A stretch of DNA of 64,000 nucleotides from Microthrix sp041394405 (GCA_041394405.1 JAWKIF010000008.1:248001-312000); one strand, 5' to 3'; positions 1-8,234 are shown, numbered from the stretch's first letter. The notes: generated from the sequence alone by a model not told the origin. A program made the numbers and translations.

Positions 1-476
1 CGGCGCCCACGGTGCGGACGTGGCCGGTGGCTGACGTGGGGACGGCCCGTTCCCCGCTGGCGGGATTGGGCCCCGACCTGTGTCGGGTCGACGCCGATGT
101 GGGGGAGTGCGCGAACCGGTTGGGGTCGATGCGCTCGCCCGACGACGCAGTGGGCGACGCACTGCTGGACCAGCGGGTGTTCTGCGGCGTGGGCAACGTG
201 TACCGAAACGAGGTGTGTTGGGCGCTCCGGCTGCACCCCCTGGCGACGTTGGCCTCGCTCGACGAGCGGAATCGAGTCGCGCTGGTCACCACCGCTGCTC
301 GGCTGCTGCGTTCCAACCTGGGCGGCGGCCCTCGGCGAACGGTGAACGGGGGCCTAGCCGTGTATGACCGGGCGGGGGCTCCGTGTCGACGTTGCTCGAC
401 GCCGATTCGCACACGACGCCTCGGTGAGGGTGGCCGGGTGACGTTCTGGTGCCCGCGCTGTCAGCCCGACCCTTGA
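1..476 (+). CDS. Fpg/Nei-family DNA glycosylase, C-terminal part (5' end outside window)
   Basis: The reading frame is open from the window edge, so the N-terminus with the catalytic Pro-Glu is not visible. What remains is the helix-two-turn-helix region (ALLDQRV..GVGNVYRNE, typical of formamidopyrimidine/endonuclease VIII glycosylases) and a C-terminal zinc finger of the form CxxC-x16-CxxC (CRRC ... CPRC). Family members excise oxidised bases and cut the abasic site. The Leu-Asp-Gln-Arg context and the finger resemble the actinobacterial Nei-type branch, but Fpg cannot be excluded without the N-terminus. The family assignment is firm; the substrate is not. Confidence 0.85.
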   Translation, partial: APTVRTWPVADVGTARSPLAGLGPDLCRVDADVGECANRLGSMRSPDDAVGDALLDQRVFCGVGNVYRNEVCWALRLHPLATLASLDERNRVALVTTAARLLRSNLGGGPRRTVNGGLAVYDRAGAPCRRCSTPIRTRRLGEGGRVTFWCPRCQPDP

Positions 477-528
477 GCACGGTCTGAAGCTGAGCACCGT
501 GTGAAGTCGACTGCTGTCCGCTGACCGC

Positions 529-534
529 TACGGT
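529..534 (+). promoter_or_regulatory. -10 box (TACGGT) for the thioredoxin-like gene
   Basis: TACGGT fits the actinobacterial TANNNT -10 pattern and lies 7 nt before the GTG at 542, the same geometry as at several other genes here. It predicts a leaderless transcript and is the reason for choosing GTG 542 over GTG 533. The -35 is weak (TCGACT about 16 nt upstream). Confidence 0.4.
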
Positions 535-541
535 GCCGGGC

Positions 542-1291
542 GTGTCGTCACGAGCTGCCCTGATTCGTCGCCGGCCGGCCCGGAGGAGGTGGCCCGGTCC
601 GCCGCGGCGCCGCGGCGCCATGCTGGTGGCGATCGTTGCCATTCTGGCGGCGGGGTGTGGCAGCGACCCGACGGCCACCGATGCCGAGGTCGACGACTCG
701 TCCGCGAGCTCACGCGTCGAGCCAACGCCGACCTCAGCGGATGCCGGTGCAGGGCCGACCGAGGCCACCCAGACGGAGGCCACCCAGACGGAGACCCCCC
801 AGCCCGAGGCCGACGAGCCGCCCGGCTCCCAGTCCCCAACGAGCTCGCCGGGGCGGGCGGCGCCTCAGTCCGGGCCGTTGGCCGGCGATGCGGCTGGGGA
901 GATCAGCCTGAACGTGGTCGGTGAGGGGTCGACGGTGAAGCTGGCCGAGGTGGCCGCTGCGGATCGGCCCACGTTGTTGTGGTTCTGGGCGCCGCATTGA
1001 CCCGTGTGCCGGGGTGAGGCCCCGGAGATCGAGCAGTTGGCTCGAGATCACGCAGACGAGTTGGCGGTGGTGGGCCTGGGCACCCAGGACAGCCTGGAGG
1101 AGGCCGAGGACTTCCGCAGCGAGTTCGACATGACCGGGACCACGATGCTGTGGGACGAGGGGTTCGAGTCGTGGCAGCTGTTGGGGATTCGTTCGCAGCC
1201 GGCCGCCATCCTGTTGGACGCCGAGGGTGAGGTGCTCGACTCCTGGCAAGGTCCGGTGTCACCCGACGAGGTGTTGGCCCAGTTGACCTGA
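542..1291 (+). CDS. TlpA/ResA-like thioredoxin lipoprotein with in-frame TGA at the redox motif (candidate selenoprotein)
   Basis: An Arg-rich n-region and hydrophobic core end in a lipobox (LAAG-C39), then a Thr/Glu/Pro linker (about 40-105) leads to a thioredoxin-fold domain. That domain is split by TGA at 998-1000: WFWAPH-TGA-PVC-RGEAPEIE. Family members read WCxxC here, so the TGA occupies exactly the first Cys of CPVC, giving U153-P-V-C156. The frame continues cleanly for another 97 codons with the cis-Pro (SQP220). A six-base-pair GC hairpin follows the TGA. Members of this family reduce or exchange thiols on exported proteins. Read with selenocysteine the protein has 249 residues. A sequencing error or recent nonsense mutation (TGC to TGA) is the alternative. 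The SelABC/tRNA-Sec machinery is not in the window. The end lies 5 bp from the convergent GH16-like gene. Confidence 0.8.
1009..1025 (+). promoter_or_regulatory. Candidate bacterial SECIS hairpin
   Basis: Immediately after the TGA (998-1000), CCGGGG at 1009-1014 pairs perfectly with CCCCGG at 1020-1025 around a five-base loop TGAGG. Bacterial SECIS elements described so far are short hairpins inside the coding region with a guanosine among the first two loop bases, about 16 nt or more after the UGA. Here the second loop base is G, 16 nt after the UGA. It lies inside a high-GC coding sequence, so a chance stem is possible. Confidence 0.45.
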
Positions 1292-1296
1292 GGCCC

Positions 1297-2307
1297 TCAG
1301 GGTGAGGATGGGGCGTTGTCGGCCGCTCCCTCCGGGGCGTAGACGCGTACCGAGTCGACGGTGAACGCCGCGGGAAGCTCGGGGTTGTCGTCGGCGAGCT
1401 CGGGGTTGTCGCCGGGAGGCCGAACCCAGTCGTCGCCGACCGTGGTGCTCAGCACCAGATACATCGGGTTGGAGCCGTCGAAGGGTGCGGGGTAGAGCGG
1501 CGCTGCGAGCCCGTCCGGCAGGGTGCCGGGGTGCGCACTGCCCCACCTGGCCGAGCCGCCCTCGCCCAGTTCGAGGAACGGCTCGCCATCCACCGACCAG
1601 ATCAGGGCGGTGGGGCTCCACCTCAGCTCGAAGGTGTGGAAACCGTCGCCGCCGTCGGAGAGCGCGGTCGAGGCGGACTCCGACGAGCATCCGTCGCCGC
1701 AACCCGGTTCGGCCCAGGACGCCCGACCGACCACCATGCTGGGATCGCTTCCGTCCACGTCGAGCAGGGTCAGCTCGCCGGACAGGCCGTCCTTGCCGTA
1801 GGGCTCCTGCGTCGGCAGGAGCGACACGGTGCTTCGGACCCCGGAACCGGGTGCCACCTTGGCCCGAACGACAAAGCGGCCGAATGCCGAGGAGAACTTG
1901 CCTCGGGTGCGGAGCGTTGCGGCCCCGTAGGAGCGGTTCTTGCCACCGGGGCACGCCTCCGGGCCTTCGGTGGCGAGCAAGTCCACCGAGCCGTCGGCCA
2001 CGGCCACGTTCTGTGGCGTGGCGCAGCTCAGCTCCGAGGGGTCTCGGCTGGGGGCCGCGAACTCGGCGGTCCAACGTTCGGTGTTGAGGGCCTTGCCGGA
2101 GAAGTCCTCGAGGAACACCAGTGGCCACTGGTCAGCGGCGTCGCTCCCGCTGGCTGCGGTTGCTGCAGCCTGACCGGCGGCGCGACCACCTGCGGAGTCG
2201 TCGTCCGGCTCGCTGAGGGCGCCGGTGGCCATAAGCACGCCCACGGTGAGCACGCCCAACGACGCAGCCACCGCCCACCTCGTCTGCCCGCTGTCGTCGT
2301 GTCTCAT
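1297..2307 (-). CDS. GH16-like (concanavalin-fold) envelope protein with altered catalytic motif
   Basis: The 336-residue protein has an N-terminal membrane segment (about 11-31), an Ala/Gly/Ser linker and a beta-sandwich domain like glycoside hydrolase family 16 (LEDFSG...ERW; RTRGKFSSAFGRF; FHTFELRWSPTALIWSVDG). GH16 enzymes carry ExDxxE. The aligned stretch here is GELTLLD, giving E178, T180, D183: the assisting Asp is Thr and the acid/base Glu is Asp. Hydrolysis is therefore doubtful, and a carbohydrate-binding or modified role is possible. The start at 2307 was preferred to an upstream ATG (2388) because a GGCGGAGA ribosome site precedes it and the membrane anchor follows at once. It converges on the selenoprotein candidate and diverges from the sugar transferase. 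Confidence 0.7.
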   Translation of the reverse strand: MRHDDSGQTRWAVAASLGVLTVGVLMATGALSEPDDDSAGGRAAGQAAATAASGSDAADQWPLVFLEDFSGKALNTERWTAEFAAPSRDPSELSCATPQNVAVADGSVDLLATEGPEACPGGKNRSYGAATLRTRGKFSSAFGRFVVRAKVAPGSGVRSTVSLLPTQEPYGKDGLSGELTLLDVDGSDPSMVVGRASWAEPGCGDGCSSESASTALSDGGDGFHTFELRWSPTALIWSVDGEPFLELGEGGSARWGSAHPGTLPDGLAAPLYPAPFDGSNPMYLVLSTTVGDDWVRPPGDNPELADDNPELPAAFTVDSVRVYAPEGAADNAPSSP

Positions 2308-2397
2308 CGGTCTCCGCCTGACGCCGATGCGGCCCATGGTAGGGCAGGCGAAACGCGATCCAACCGCGAAACGGGTCATACGGCCCACCAGCTCCGC

Positions 2398-2425
2398 TTG
2401 GAAATCCGGCTGAGGGAGCTACACT
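2398..2425 (+). promoter_or_regulatory. Promoter of the sugar transferase gene
   Basis: TTGGAA (2398-2403), a 16 bp spacer and TACACT (2420-2425) give a good sigma70-type promoter. Transcription would begin near 2432, which rules out the GTG at 2430 as the start and favours ATG 2484. Confidence 0.5.
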
Positions 2426-2483
2426 CTCCGTGGTACTCACCGGCGGCGGTCGTCGGAGCGGGGTACACGGCGGAACAGGCGGC

Positions 2484-3959
2484 ATGGCAAACATTCTCGG
2501 CGCGCGGGCGACCGAAACCAACGAACAGCTGGTCGACTTCGACTTCGACACGCGCGCGGTGCGTCACACCGGCACCGGCGCCAAGGTGGCGCTCGCCACC
2601 GCCGACACGCTGACGATGGTGGCCGCCTCACTCATCGTGGCGCTCCTCGTCGCTCGCTTGGGCGACTGGGGGCCGAGGGCGTGGCGAAGCCACCTGCTGC
2701 TGATCGGGCTTTCGGTGCCCATCTGGCCGACCGTCTTTGTGCAGCACAAGATGTACGGCACCCGGTTTGTGACCCGCCTCATGGAGGAAACGCGCCGGTC
2801 GGCTCACGCCATCTTCATCGGCGTGGTGGCGCTCTTGGTCATCGCTGCGCTCATCAAGCTGGACGTCTCGCGGGCGTACATCGCCGGCCTGGTGGTGGGC
2901 GGCAACGTCGCCCTGGCTTCCGAGCGCTACCTGGCCCGGCGCATCTTCTCCCGCCGGCGGGCCAGGGGGGCTTCGATGAAGCGGGTGCTGGTGGTGGGTA
3001 CCAGCCTGGAGGCCCTGGCGCTGGCGCGCATGTTTGCCAAGGAGAAGCACCTGGGGTACCGGGTGGTGGCCTTTGTGGACGACGACCCGGATGCGCCCGA
3101 GGACATCGACGGCATCCCGGTGCAGCGCCAGACCGAGGACCTGGTCCCGGTGGCCGATGCCCACAACGCTCAGGGCGTCATCATCGCCGCCACGGCGCTC
3201 AGCCTGGAGCGGTCCAATCACCTGGTGCGTGAGCTGTCGGAGGCCGGCCTTCACGTGGAGATCACCTGGCCCCTTCGCGACATCGCATCTCACCGGCTCA
3301 CCGTGCGACCGCTCGGCAGGTTTCCGGTGGCCTACGTCGAGCCGGTGGCCCGCTACGGGTGGCGCAGGGCGGCCAAACGGGCCTTCGATCTGGCGGTCGC
3401 GGGGGGCGGCCTGTTGGTGGTCTCGCCGATCGTGGCCCTCGCCGCCCTGGCCGTGAAGCTGTCGTCGCCCGGCCCGGTGTTGTTCCGCCAGACCCGTGTT
3501 GGGCGTCATGCCCAGCCGTTCGAGGTGTTGAAGCTGCGGACCATGGTGGTTGACGCCGAGGAGTTGCTGGACGACCTCCACGAACACAACGAGCTCGACG
3601 GCCCGATGTTCAAGATTGCCGACGACCCCCGCATCACGCGGGTGGGCAAGTTCCTTCGGCGCACGTCGCTGGACGAGCTTCCCCAACTGTGGAACGTCGT
3701 GAGAGGCGAGATGAGCCTGGTGGGCCCCCGACCGGCGCTGCCCGCCGAGATGGCCGAATGGGACTCCGAGCTGTACAACCGGCTGCGGGTCAAGCCCGGA
3801 ATCACCGGCATGTGGCAGGTGAACGGCCGCAGCGAGTCGTCGTTCGCCGACTACCAGCGCCTCGACCTGTACTACGTGGACAACTGGTCGATCCTGGTGG
3901 ACCTGGGCATCCTGGCCAAGACCCTGCCGGTGGTGCTCAGCTCCCGTGGGGCCATGTAG
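2484..3959 (+). CDS. Polyprenyl-phosphate sugar phosphotransferase (exopolysaccharide initiation)
   Basis: This 491-residue membrane protein has the standard architecture of bacterial initiating sugar transferases: four or five transmembrane segments (within about 35-150), a Rossmann-like CoA-binding region (RVLVVGTSLEALAL, about 167-260), one further membrane helix near 300-325 and a C-terminal catalytic domain. The latter holds KRAFDLAVAG, LFRQTRVG, FEVLKLRTM, RRTSLDELPQLWNVVRGEMSL, VGPRP and KPGITGMWQVNGRS. Such enzymes transfer a sugar-1-phosphate from a UDP-sugar to undecaprenyl phosphate at the inner membrane and start assembly of exopolysaccharide or capsule repeat units. The donor sugar cannot be read from sequence. 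No other glycosyltransferases are adjacent. It converges with the flavoprotein gene at 4059. Confidence 0.92.
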   Translation: MANILGARATETNEQLVDFDFDTRAVRHTGTGAKVALATADTLTMVAASLIVALLVARLGDWGPRAWRSHLLLIGLSVPIWPTVFVQHKMYGTRFVTRLMEETRRSAHAIFIGVVALLVIAALIKLDVSRAYIAGLVVGGNVALASERYLARRIFSRRRARGASMKRVLVVGTSLEALALARMFAKEKHLGYRVVAFVDDDPDAPEDIDGIPVQRQTEDLVPVADAHNAQGVIIAATALSLERSNHLVRELSEAGLHVEITWPLRDIASHRLTVRPLGRFPVAYVEPVARYGWRRAAKRAFDLAVAGGGLLVVSPIVALAALAVKLSSPGPVLFRQTRVGRHAQPFEVLKLRTMVVDAEELLDDLHEHNELDGPMFKIADDPRITRVGKFLRRTSLDELPQLWNVVRGEMSLVGPRPALPAEMAEWDSELYNRLRVKPGITGMWQVNGRSESSFADYQRLDLYYVDNWSILVDLGILAKTLPVVLSSRGAM

Positions 3960-4058
3960 CCGCAGGTCTGGCGTGGCAGGCGTCCGTGGAGGAGCCGACG
4001 GCCGTGGGTGAGTCGAGGAGAGCGGCGTGGCCGAATGGCGCTGCGCCGACGCCGGCTG

Positions 4059-5399
4059 TCAGACGCGTTCGGGGATGACCTTGGCGATGGTGGCGGCGGA
4101 TCGATAGGCCAGCTCCGCGGGGCCCAGCTCGTCGGGGCGCAACAGGTTGGCCATGATGGCCAACACCCACTCCATGAGCGTGCGGCTGCGCATGCCGACT
4201 CGCGTGAGCTCGCGCATGAGGGCCGGCCGGCCGATGATCTTGGCGAACAGGCGGGCCACCTTGAAGTACAGGCCGTACTCCTCCTCCAACAGGTGGGGGT
4301 AGCGCTGCAGAGGAATGGCGGAACCCCCGGCGATGCACTCCCGCAGCAGTCGCGCACCGATGCGGCCGGTTTCGTAGGCGTAGTCGATACCCTCGCCGTT
4401 GAAGGGGTTGATGGAGCCGCCGGCGTCGCCGACCACCAGCCAGTTTGGGCCCACCTTGGGGTTCACCGAACCGCCCATGGGGAGCCGGCCGCCGGTGGGC
4501 GGGGCGATGGGAGCGGTGGGGTCGATGCCCCAGTAGTCGGGCAGGGTGTGCGCCCACTCGGTCATCAGGTGTGTCGTGTTCACCGACTTGAAGCCGGAGA
4601 ACGTCGACAACAGTCCGATACCGACGTTGATGGTGCCGTTGCCCACCGGGAAGATCCACCCGTAGCCGGGCACGGAGTGGCCCTGCCGGTCGCGCACGTC
4701 CAGCGCCGACTCGATCCAGGGGTCGTCGTGCATCGGGCTCTCGAAGTAGCCCCGGATGGCCATGCCCTGAGGCATGGCCCGGTTGCGGGCGGTGCCCAGT
4801 GCCCGCCCGAAGCGGCTGTTGGCGCCGTCGGCGACCACCACGTAGTCGGCCCGCAGCTCGTAGCTCTCGCCGCTGGCCTTGTGGCGCACGGTGGCGCCTC
4901 GCAACATGCCGCCCTCCATGATCGGGGCGGAGGCCTCGGTGCCCGTGTGCAAGACCGCGCCGGCGGCCACGGCGTTGTCGGCCACGAAGGTGTCCAGGTC
5001 CCGGCGCCGCACGACGTAGCCGTACCTGGGATGGATGGGGTGGTCGGGCCACTCCAACTCCATGGTGCGGCCGTGCGCGGCCGTGCGAAGGCCGGAGTAC
5101 TTGTGGAAGTCCTCCAGTCTGTCGGCCAGGCCCATGTCCTGCAGCTGGGTGACGGCCCGGGGGGTCAGGCCGTCGCCGCACGTCTTCTCGCGAGGGAAGT
5201 CCTTCTTTTCGACGATGGCCACGTCGATGCCCGCCTTGGCCAGCCAGTATCCGGTGGCGGCCCCCGCCGGGCCGCCACCGATGACGAGTACCTGGTGGTG
5301 CCTGCCGCCGCGGGACGGGACGTTGTCGGGCACGACGGGCGAGTCGACGTCCAGGCCGGGCGAGTCGGCGACGTCGGGCGGCGAGATGGTTGCGGTCAT
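4059..5399 (-). CDS. Geranylgeranyl reductase-family flavoprotein (possible menaquinone side-chain reductase)
   Basis: The 446-residue protein has an FAD-binding Rossmann motif (VIGGGPAG, about 39-46), the family signature EKTCGDGLTP (about 71-80), a second FAD contact (VVGDAGGSINPFNGEGI) and the length expected of archaeal/actinobacterial geranylgeranyl reductases. Members saturate isoprenoid double bonds; in mycobacteria MenJ does so on menaquinone. Its position beside a cytochrome c and bc complex fits a quinone-modifying role, but a lipid or carotenoid substrate is equally compatible. ATG 5399 was chosen over the longer frame because GGAG lies 8 nt upstream and the extra residues show no family similarity. 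Confidence 0.8.
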   Translation of the reverse strand: MTATISPPDVADSPGLDVDSPVVPDNVPSRGGRHHQVLVIGGGPAGAATGYWLAKAGIDVAIVEKKDFPREKTCGDGLTPRAVTQLQDMGLADRLEDFHKYSGLRTAAHGRTMELEWPDHPIHPRYGYVVRRRDLDTFVADNAVAAGAVLHTGTEASAPIMEGGMLRGATVRHKASGESYELRADYVVVADGANSRFGRALGTARNRAMPQGMAIRGYFESPMHDDPWIESALDVRDRQGHSVPGYGWIFPVGNGTINVGIGLLSTFSGFKSVNTTHLMTEWAHTLPDYWGIDPTAPIAPPTGGRLPMGGSVNPKVGPNWLVVGDAGGSINPFNGEGIDYAYETGRIGARLLRECIAGGSAIPLQRYPHLLEEEYGLYFKVARLFAKIIGRPALMRELTRVGMRSRTLMEWVLAIMANLLRPDELGPAELAYRSAATIAKVIPERV

Positions 5400-5511
5400 C
5401 GTGCTCCAGTCGGGGCGGGGCCCCACAGCCTGCCCCCGAACGCCGGCCGGGCAACGTCAGGTGGCCGAGTCGCGTGACCTGGTGGCTACCAAGGACGACC
5501 GAAGCGGTCGA

Positions 5512-6252
5512 TCACTCGCCGGGCGGGTTGGCCTCCCACTCGGCCAGCGTCTCCTCGAATTCGGCGGCCTTGTCGGCCAGAAGTGGGTCGTCCAGCACGC
5601 CCTGCCAGGCCTCCAGGTCGAACTCCTCGCCCGACAGCCCGGTGCGCTCGTGCAGGATGGCGTCGAGCAGTTCCTGGCCGGCCAGGCCGGAGAAGGCGGG
5701 CATGCCCCCACCCACGGGCTTGTCCTCGGCGCCGTAGGCGTCACCTACCTCGCTCTTCCAGCCGTCGGAGCCGAGGACCACCCAGCGCACCTGGTCGACC
5801 GGGTCGGGGAAGGTGGCCAAAACCGCGCCGTCGGCCAGGGCCGGTCCGCTGCCGCCGCCCCCGCCGCCTCCGTGACAGCTGGCGCAGTTGGCGCCGTAGA
5901 CCTCGGCGCCGGCCTCCAGCGGCGTCAGCTCCTCCGCAGTGGGAGCGTCGTTGGTGAAGGCGAAGATCAGCGCCCAGAGGGGCAGGCCCACCAGCATCAC
6001 CTGGGCGAATGCGGGCACCTTGCGGCGACGTTTGGCGGCGGCCACCCAGGGCAGGTCGGGCTTCGGCGGCTCGGGCGGCGCCGGCGGAGCGGCGGCCGGA
6101 GTAGGGGCCGGGCTGGCCGAGGCCGCCGCAGCGGGCGTTGAGGCTGCGGCTGGTGCGGGCGCGGCGGCCTCGCCGCCCTCGTCGCCGCCCAGGCCGAGGG
6201 CTGAACGCCGCTGCCGGCTGCGGGCCAAGAGGTGTTCGGGGATCTCGGTCAC
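5512..6252 (-). CDS. Membrane-anchored class I cytochrome c with IPEHLL leader motif
   Basis: This 246-residue protein opens with MTEIPEHLLARSRQRR, followed by an Ala/Pro-rich linker (about 28-66), a membrane helix (about 82-100) and a cytochrome c domain with one haem motif CASCH (123-127), a Gly-rich loop and a likely Met ligand (GGMPAF, M184). It should face outside the membrane and pass electrons between the bc complex and an oxidase. The N-terminal motif recurs twice in the cytochrome b C-terminal subunit at 8235. The start is GTG 6252, 8 nt after a -10 box (leaderless). It is divergent from the bc operon. Confidence 0.85.
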   Translation of the reverse strand: MTEIPEHLLARSRQRRSALGLGGDEGGEAAAPAPAAASTPAAAASASPAPTPAAAPPAPPEPPKPDLPWVAAAKRRRKVPAFAQVMLVGLPLWALIFAFTNDAPTAEELTPLEAGAEVYGANCASCHGGGGGGGSGPALADGAVLATFPDPVDQVRWVVLGSDGWKSEVGDAYGAEDKPVGGGMPAFSGLAGQELLDAILHERTGLSGEEFDLEAWQGVLDDPLLADKAAEFEETLAEWEANPPGE

Positions 6253-6260
6253 GAGCGGTC

Positions 6261-6290
6261 ATGTTAGGACCGGCACGGAACCCCTACCAA
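6261..6290 (-). promoter_or_regulatory. Leaderless promoter of the cytochrome c gene
   Basis: On the minus strand TTGGTA (6290-6285), an 18 bp spacer and TAACAT (6266-6261) precede GTG 6252 by 8 nt. This is a strong -35/-10 pair and predicts a leaderless transcript. Confidence 0.5.
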
Positions 6291-6292
6291 CA

Positions 6293-6354
6293 CGGCGCCC
6301 ACGCCGCTCCCGGCCCGGCGCCCATGGGGCTCCCAACCCGGCGCCCACGCCACC
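6293..6354. repeat. Short tandem repeat, 23 bp unit
   Basis: Two 23 bp units (6293-6315 and 6316-6338) and part of a third (6339-6354) all begin CGGCGCCCA and share GCTCCC. They sit in the 303 bp divergent spacer between the cytochrome c gene and the bc operon. No other gene-like sequence is seen in the spacer. Confidence 0.5.
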
Positions 6355-6466
6355 CGCCGTACGACCTGCGGCTCGCCGCTTCCGCGGCCCGGTGGAGCGG
6401 CCGTCATCTGGTGCGCCCACCTGCTGCGGTGGTAAACCGAGCACTCGAACGCCGCACCCTCCGATG

Positions 6467-6510
6467 CACTTGTGAGCCGATTCACGAAGTGCGCACCTCG
6501 TCGGTAGGAT
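6467..6510 (+). promoter_or_regulatory. Promoter of the bc operon with overlapping inverted repeat
   Basis: TTCACG (6481-6486), an 18 bp spacer and TAGGAT (6505-6510) form a promoter upstream of the first gene of the operon. An imperfect inverted repeat, CACTTGTGA (6467-6475) and TCACGAAGTG (6482-6491), covers the -35 and looks like a repressor or redox-regulator site. The regulator is unknown. Confidence 0.45.
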
Positions 6511-6555
6511 GCGGCCGAGGTACGACCCGTCCGCCACCCACCCCAAGGAGCGTCA

Positions 6556-6981
6556 GTGGTTGCATTCATCACCACCCTCGTAATCCTGGTGCTGCTGATC
6601 ATCCCGGTGTTCCCCTACGCCAAGCGCCGTCCCGAGGGCACGCCATTGACGTGGGGCGAGGCCTTGGTGGGCGCCACGTACGTGTTCTTCGTCTTCTTCT
6701 GGGCCTACGCCGTGGTGCCGCACCAGTGGCTCACCTACGCGGACGCCGAGCTGGGCTGGAGGTCCGACCTGGTGTGGATCGGCCCCAAGGGCACCCTCCT
6801 CACCTGGTTCCCCATGGACATCCCAGCCGTGGTGGCCCGCGACGTCATCGCCACCCTGATCTACGTGGTGTTCCTGGGCTTCAACATCTGGGTGTGGGCC
6901 TGGTGGCAGAACCGCAGCCAGCGCGAGACCAAGCCCGTGCCCGTCTCCACCTACGGGCGGCCGCTGGTGAAGAAGGGGTGA
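6556..6981 (+). CDS. Small membrane protein heading the bc operon
   Basis: No family is recognised with certainty. The 141-residue protein has three predicted membrane helices (about 3-20, 35-54, 96-117) with a basic C-terminal tail, and a Trp-rich third helix (IWVWAWWQNRSQRE). It starts at GTG 6556 with AAGGAG five bases upstream. Four bases separate it from the ferredoxin gene. First place in a cytochrome bc operon suggests an accessory or assembly subunit of that complex; this is inference from context only. Confidence 0.65.
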   Translation: MVAFITTLVILVLLIIPVFPYAKRRPEGTPLTWGEALVGATYVFFVFFWAYAVVPHQWLTYADAELGWRSDLVWIGPKGTLLTWFPMDIPAVVARDVIATLIYVVFLGFNIWVWAWWQNRSQRETKPVPVSTYGRPLVKKG

Positions 6982-6985
6982 CGCC

Positions 6986-7402
6986 ATGGCCGTGACCGAC
7001 GCCAACCCGCCGCTTCCCGAGTTCGTCGACGACTACGTCCTCCAGGAGGTCGACGCCGACTACCTGGGCCGCGCCGTCAAGCCCAAGCAGTTCATCCATA
7101 TCGACCAGTCCGAGTGCATCATGTGCGAGGGCTGCGTCGACATCTGTCCGTGGAAGTGCATCCACATGGTCACCCCCAGCGCCATCGACGAGGCCGTCGA
7201 CACCGAGCTGCCGGGGCAGGATCCATCCGACCAGGTGGTCTTCCTCATCGACGACGACGTGTGCACCCGCTGCGCCCTGTGCGTAGACCGGTGCCCGACC
7301 GGCGTCATCATTCTCGGCAAGGTCGGCGCGCCGGCCTCCGGTGGCGACCAGCATCAGCGAACCAATACCCATGGCTACGGCTATGGGATGCGGTTGGGCT
7401 GA
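6986..7402 (+). CDS. Two-cluster 4Fe-4S ferredoxin-type subunit
   Basis: The 138-residue protein carries two 4Fe-4S motifs: C44xxC47xxC50xxxC54P and C93xxC96xxC99xxxC103P. The first is followed by an extra Cys (PWKC). The C-terminal tail is rich in Gly and His (about 115-138). The protein is soluble and lacks a signal peptide, so it is cytoplasmic. Its place between a membrane protein and cytochrome b suggests that it docks on the bc complex and delivers or accepts electrons on the cytoplasmic side, a feature absent from ordinary bc1 complexes. Confidence 0.85.
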   Translation: MAVTDANPPLPEFVDDYVLQEVDADYLGRAVKPKQFIHIDQSECIMCEGCVDICPWKCIHMVTPSAIDEAVDTELPGQDPSDQVVFLIDDDVCTRCALCVDRCPTGVIILGKVGAPASGGDQHQRTNTHGYGYGMRLG

Positions 7403-7433
7403 GTAGGCACGACGAAAGATCAGGGAGAGCACC

Positions 7434-8219
7434 GTGGCCAAGACCATGTCCTCCGGCGGACCTCAGAAGCTCCAGGAGCGGATGAGCAAGCTGTGGGCCG
7501 ATACCCAGGGTTCCCAGGCGTGGAACTCCATCTTCCGTCCGGGGTCCATCTTCCGGAAGGGCTACTCGGACAGCCCGAGGAACCGCAGCTATGTGGTGAT
7601 GAACTCGGTGCTCTACCACCTGCATCCGGTGAAGGTGAAGCGCCATGCCGTCAAGGTCAGCTACACGCTGTGCCTGGGCGGGCTGAGCTTCTTCCTGTTC
7701 ATCCTGTTGACGGTCACCGGCATCTTCCTGATGTTCTTCTACCGTCCGACAGCGGCCCAGGCCTGGGGCGACATCTACCAGCTGCAGACATCGGTCACCT
7801 TCGGGCTGCTGGTGAGAAACATGCACCGGTGGGGTGCGCACCTGATGGTGTTGTCGGTGTTCCTGCACATGGCCCGGGTCTTCTACCACGGGGCGTACAA
7901 GGCGCCGCGCGAGTTCAACTGGGTGATCGGCGTCATCCTGTTGACCCTGACCCTGCTGTTGAGCTTCACCGGCTACCTGTTGCCCTGGGACCAGCTGGCG
8001 CTGTGGGCGGTGACGGTGGGCACCAACATGATGGGCTACACGCCCGTCTTCGGTCAGCAGGTGCGCTTTGTGCTGCTGGGTGGGGGCGAGATCGGCTCCA
8101 ACACGCTGCTTCGATGGTACGTGTTACACGTGCTCTTCTTCCCGTTCGTCACGGTCATCTTCATGGCCATTCACTTCTGGAGAGTCCGCAAGGACGGCGG
8201 CATCTCCGGGCCGTTGTAG
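7434..8219 (+). CDS. petB: Cytochrome b, N-terminal (b6-type) subunit
   Basis: The 261-residue protein has four core membrane helices with the bis-histidine pairs of cytochrome b: H131/H145 (RNMHRWGAH..VFLHMA) and H232/H247 (LHVL..AIHFWR). Fourteen residues lie between the second pair, the b6f-like spacing. It also has LSFTGYLLPWDQLA. The protein ends where b6 ends, and the remaining helices are encoded by the next gene, 15 bp downstream. It binds haems bL and bH and carries quinol oxidation/reduction in the membrane. The start is GTG 7434. Confidence 0.92.
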   Translation: MAKTMSSGGPQKLQERMSKLWADTQGSQAWNSIFRPGSIFRKGYSDSPRNRSYVVMNSVLYHLHPVKVKRHAVKVSYTLCLGGLSFFLFILLTVTGIFLMFFYRPTAAQAWGDIYQLQTSVTFGLLVRNMHRWGAHLMVLSVFLHMARVFYHGAYKAPREFNWVIGVILLTLTLLLSFTGYLLPWDQLALWAVTVGTNMMGYTPVFGQQVRFVLLGGGEIGSNTLLRWYVLHVLFFPFVTVIFMAIHFWRVRKDGGISGPL

Positions 8220-8234
8220 GGAAGGGATACACCA

